DNA from: Chloroflexota bacterium
GTDB lineage: Bacteria; Chloroflexota; Anaerolineae; Anaerolineales; UBA11858
DNA length: 41,089 bases
Direction of reading: 5' to 3'
Assembly: GCA_016865865.1 (NCBI GenBank)
Contig: VGOC01000022.1
Span: 1 to 41,089, forward strand
The position numbers were made by a program, and so were the translations under genes. The notes beneath the pieces are model-generated. The model was not told the origin of the DNA and made no database searches. It worked only from the letters and a program-made list of their open reading frames with translations. Below, piece after piece: positions 39,173-41,089 of the stretch; the stretch's first letter is position 1, and each line of letters opens with the position of its first letter.

Positions 39173-40726
39173 CTACCCTCGTCGTTTCCTGCGCGCCCAG
39201 ACGACGATGCCAGATGCCAGCACCGTGCCAGGGAGGACGAATACTACGCCCAGCAGGATCAAGTTCATCATATAGGGCTGCGGCGGCAACATAATACGTT
39301 GGGTAGGATTGCGGGGCGTCAGGTTGATCAATTCTTCCTGACCAACAGCCCAATCCACCGAGTTGACGAACATATCCCCATTCCCCAGGTAGGTGAAGTT
39401 GACATCGGCGGCAAAATCGGAATCGCCAAAAACGACCAGGCGACCCTCGCCGCCCGAGGCCTCGGCAACAGCCGCAATCACCAGCGGGCCGAACCGATCC
39501 ACGCCTTCGTCAGGGGCGATCTTTCCACCGGTTTGGACAGCTTCCAGATTCGTCTCTGCCCAGGATTGAGCGGCGGTCAAGACCAATTGGGTGGCAAAGG
39601 CATTCTCCGAATCGGTATTCATCTGGAGGCTGCGCGCTGTGGGAAATGCAGTGCCAACACGCTGCATCCGCTGTGTGATGAGGTGATCTCCGTACTCAGC
39701 AGCGTAGGCGAACAAGGGTTGGGTTGAGGTTGTATCTACGATGACGTCCTCGCCCAGAGTGATGCCCCAGTTTTCTGACAGATAGACACCCAGGAGGTCT
39801 GCTTCCGCATCGTCGCTGAATTCCGTCAACACAGGCGGTTCGGAGAGCAACATCACTGCCCCGCCGCCATCGAGATAGGCGCTCAGCAGATCAACCTCTG
39901 CCTGGATCAACGAATGCAACGGGCCGGCGATGACGATCAACGAGGCATCCTCAGGCACTCGATTCGAAGAAAGCAGATTCAAAGTCTGAACGGTGTAATT
40001 CTTGCTCTCCAGGGTCGTGCGCGCCAAGGCGTAACTCTGATCTCCGGTTTCATCAGGGCTGTACTCGCCGTGACCGCTGAGGAAATAGACCACATGCTCC
40101 TGTCCGCTCATCAAGCGTACCAGGGCGCCTGTGAATTCGCGCTCAGTTACCGAGGTCGCTTGCTCTTGCCGATCTCCCATTCGGAAGACGATCGTGCCAT
40201 CCTTGTTCACCTGCGCCTCCTGGATAGCCTGGGGATTCGAGAGTGGGTCAATGAACTCGTAATCCAGCTTGCCATCGGAATAGAATTTATAATCGTCCAA
40301 CAAGCTCTGTGCATATCCACTGCTGCGCTGCGGCGAGAAGAACGCCAGGGCAGTCACCGGCTCAGGCAAAGCCGCCATGGTATCCAGGGTCTCCTGGGTG
40401 AGGGTGTTCTGTTTATCCTCGGTCAAATCCCAGCGCTTAGAATTCCCGTAGACGAAATAATTCACCACGACCAGGATGCCCAAGAAGGCCAGAGTCAACA
40501 CCAGGGCGTTGCTTCCATATCGCGCCTGCCGGCCCGTGAGAGCCTTCCGCACCCGGTCTGGATCGAGGGCGGCGAAGAGCGCCAGCCCAACCACAACCAG
40601 CGCCAGACCGACCTGCAAATAGAGGCTGAACTCGCGCTGCACGATGTACAGGCCCAGGGAAACCAGGGCTGCGGCTAAAGAGATAAACAGGCCAATGGGA
40701 GCGAAGCGTCGCCATTCAGGTTTCAT
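39173..40726 (-). CDS. GldG-like ABC transporter auxiliary protein
   Basis: 517 residues. Two N-terminal membrane helices, another at about 85-105 before YGNSKRWDLTEDKQNTLTQETLDTM, a large extracytoplasmic domain (SGHGEYSPDETGDQSYALARTTLESKNYTVQTLNLL and a LIQAEVDLLSAYLDGGGAVMLLSEPP segment) and a C-terminal membrane helix. This is the GldG/ABC-2 auxiliary architecture. ATG 40726 (GGAGG nine bases upstream) is preferred to GTG 40735; it overlaps the upstream stop (TGATG). In Bacteroidota GldG acts in gliding, but relatives in other phyla have no proven role. Confidence 0.87.
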   Translation of the reverse strand: MKPEWRRFAPIGLFISLAAALVSLGLYIVQREFSLYLQVGLALVVVGLALFAALDPDRVRKALTGRQARYGSNALVLTLAFLGILVVVNYFVYGNSKRWDLTEDKQNTLTQETLDTMAALPEPVTALAFFSPQRSSGYAQSLLDDYKFYSDGKLDYEFIDPLSNPQAIQEAQVNKDGTIVFRMGDRQEQATSVTEREFTGALVRLMSGQEHVVYFLSGHGEYSPDETGDQSYALARTTLESKNYTVQTLNLLSSNRVPEDASLIVIAGPLHSLIQAEVDLLSAYLDGGGAVMLLSEPPVLTEFSDDAEADLLGVYLSENWGITLGEDVIVDTTSTQPLFAYAAEYGDHLITQRMQRVGTAFPTARSLQMNTDSENAFATQLVLTAAQSWAETNLEAVQTGGKIAPDEGVDRFGPLVIAAVAEASGGEGRLVVFGDSDFAADVNFTYLGNGDMFVNSVDWAVGQEELINLTPRNPTQRIMLPPQPYMMNLILLGVVFVLPGTVLASGIVVWARRKRRG

Positions 40727-41089
40727 CAGCGCCACCTCCGAATTTCGATAGATAATGCGCCCAGGAAGAGGGCCAAAGCTGTCAGGCTGAGGTAATAGAC
40801 CATATCGGCAAGGTCAATCACGCCGCGAAAGAGCGAATTATAGAAGTGGCTGCGGAAATCCAGATACATCAACAGCTTGCTTCCCAAAGACCCGGCGGCT
40901 TCCGAGGGGATGCCGATCAGCCACAGCAGAAGCAGCGCCCCCAGTGTGGCAAAGAAGGCTGCCGTCTGATTCCGAAATAACGATGAGATCGCCACGCCCA
41001 CCGCGATCAATGCACCGGACATCAAAATCAATCCCAGGTAGGTAGAGATCAGCACGCCCTGGTCTATCCCCGGTTCAACCAACTGGTGC
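40726..41089 (-). CDS. ABC-2-type transporter permease, C-terminal part (cut by window end)
   Basis: About 120 residues visible and open to the window edge, so the true start is outside. At least three membrane helices are seen (LISTYLGLILMSGALIAVGV, AAFFATLGALLLLWLIGIP and VYYLSLTALALFLGALSIE). This fits a GldF/NosY-type permease that would pair with the GldG-like protein and an ATPase encoded beyond the window. Confidence 0.83.
   Translation of the reverse strand, partial: HQLVEPGIDQGVLISTYLGLILMSGALIAVGVAISSLFRNQTAAFFATLGALLLLWLIGIPSEAAGSLGSKLLMYLDFRSHFYNSLFRGVIDLADMVYYLSLTALALFLGALSIEIRRWR

Noticed and set aside
1-41089. tRNA, rRNA, riboswitch or replication origin
   Set aside because: No cloverleaf ending in CCA, no rRNA core motif, no familiar riboswitch core and no cluster of DnaA boxes was noticed by eye. 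A covariance-model search was not possible here.

Overview
The window looks like a piece of a Chloroflexota chromosome, most likely of the Anaerolineae type. This is an inference from gene content: a tad pilus locus without a secretin, a CpaE with a true receiver domain, long arrays of GT-C membrane glycosyltransferases, a GldG/DUF4340 ABC cluster, and abundant degenerate 'word' repeats. No rRNA or tRNA gene was seen.

Layout. Positions 35-3391 (minus): a copper-resistance operon csoR-copZ-copA behind a promoter with a G/C-rich palindrome that suits CsoR. Positions 3447-4997 (plus): a HEPN/MNT toxin-antitoxin-like pair in which the MNT nucleotidyltransferase is fused in frame to a cyclic-nucleotide-binding domain, then a small unknown protein and a bidirectional terminator. 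Positions 5046-16244 (minus): a tad (Flp) pilus locus in the order flp - cpaB - cpaE - tadA - tadB - tadC - comF - hpf - TadE/Calx-beta - TadE - TadG. The 48-residue Flp pilin is a short gene with its own promoter and a hairpin after it. Positions 16255-19485 (minus): a DegS-like histidine kinase and a NarL-type response regulator. The regulator is split inside its DNA-binding helix-turn-helix by a complete 1429-bp ISKra4-like insertion sequence with terminal inverted repeats and an exact 9-bp target duplication.

Positions 19679-36728 hold ten polytopic GT-C-type glycosyltransferase-like proteins (eight minus, then two plus), presumably for cell-surface glycans. Positions 36763-37992 (minus) encode a primary-type sigma factor. 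A 576-bp gene-free stretch follows, filled with miniature inverted-repeat elements, one of which has IS66-like ends and an 8-bp target duplication. Positions 38569 to the window end (minus) encode DUF4340, GldG-like and ABC-permease proteins.

The most unusual signals are: (1) the HEPN / MNT-cNMP fusion operon; (2) families of degenerate short-word repeats found between genes and also inserted in frame in copA and in three glycosyltransferase genes; (3) small inverted-repeat elements sitting exactly at stop codons; (4) the insertion that breaks the pilus-adjacent response regulator; (5) a TadE-like pilin carrying two Calx-beta domains, with comF and hpf embedded in the tad locus. All assignments come from reading the sequence; no database search was run.
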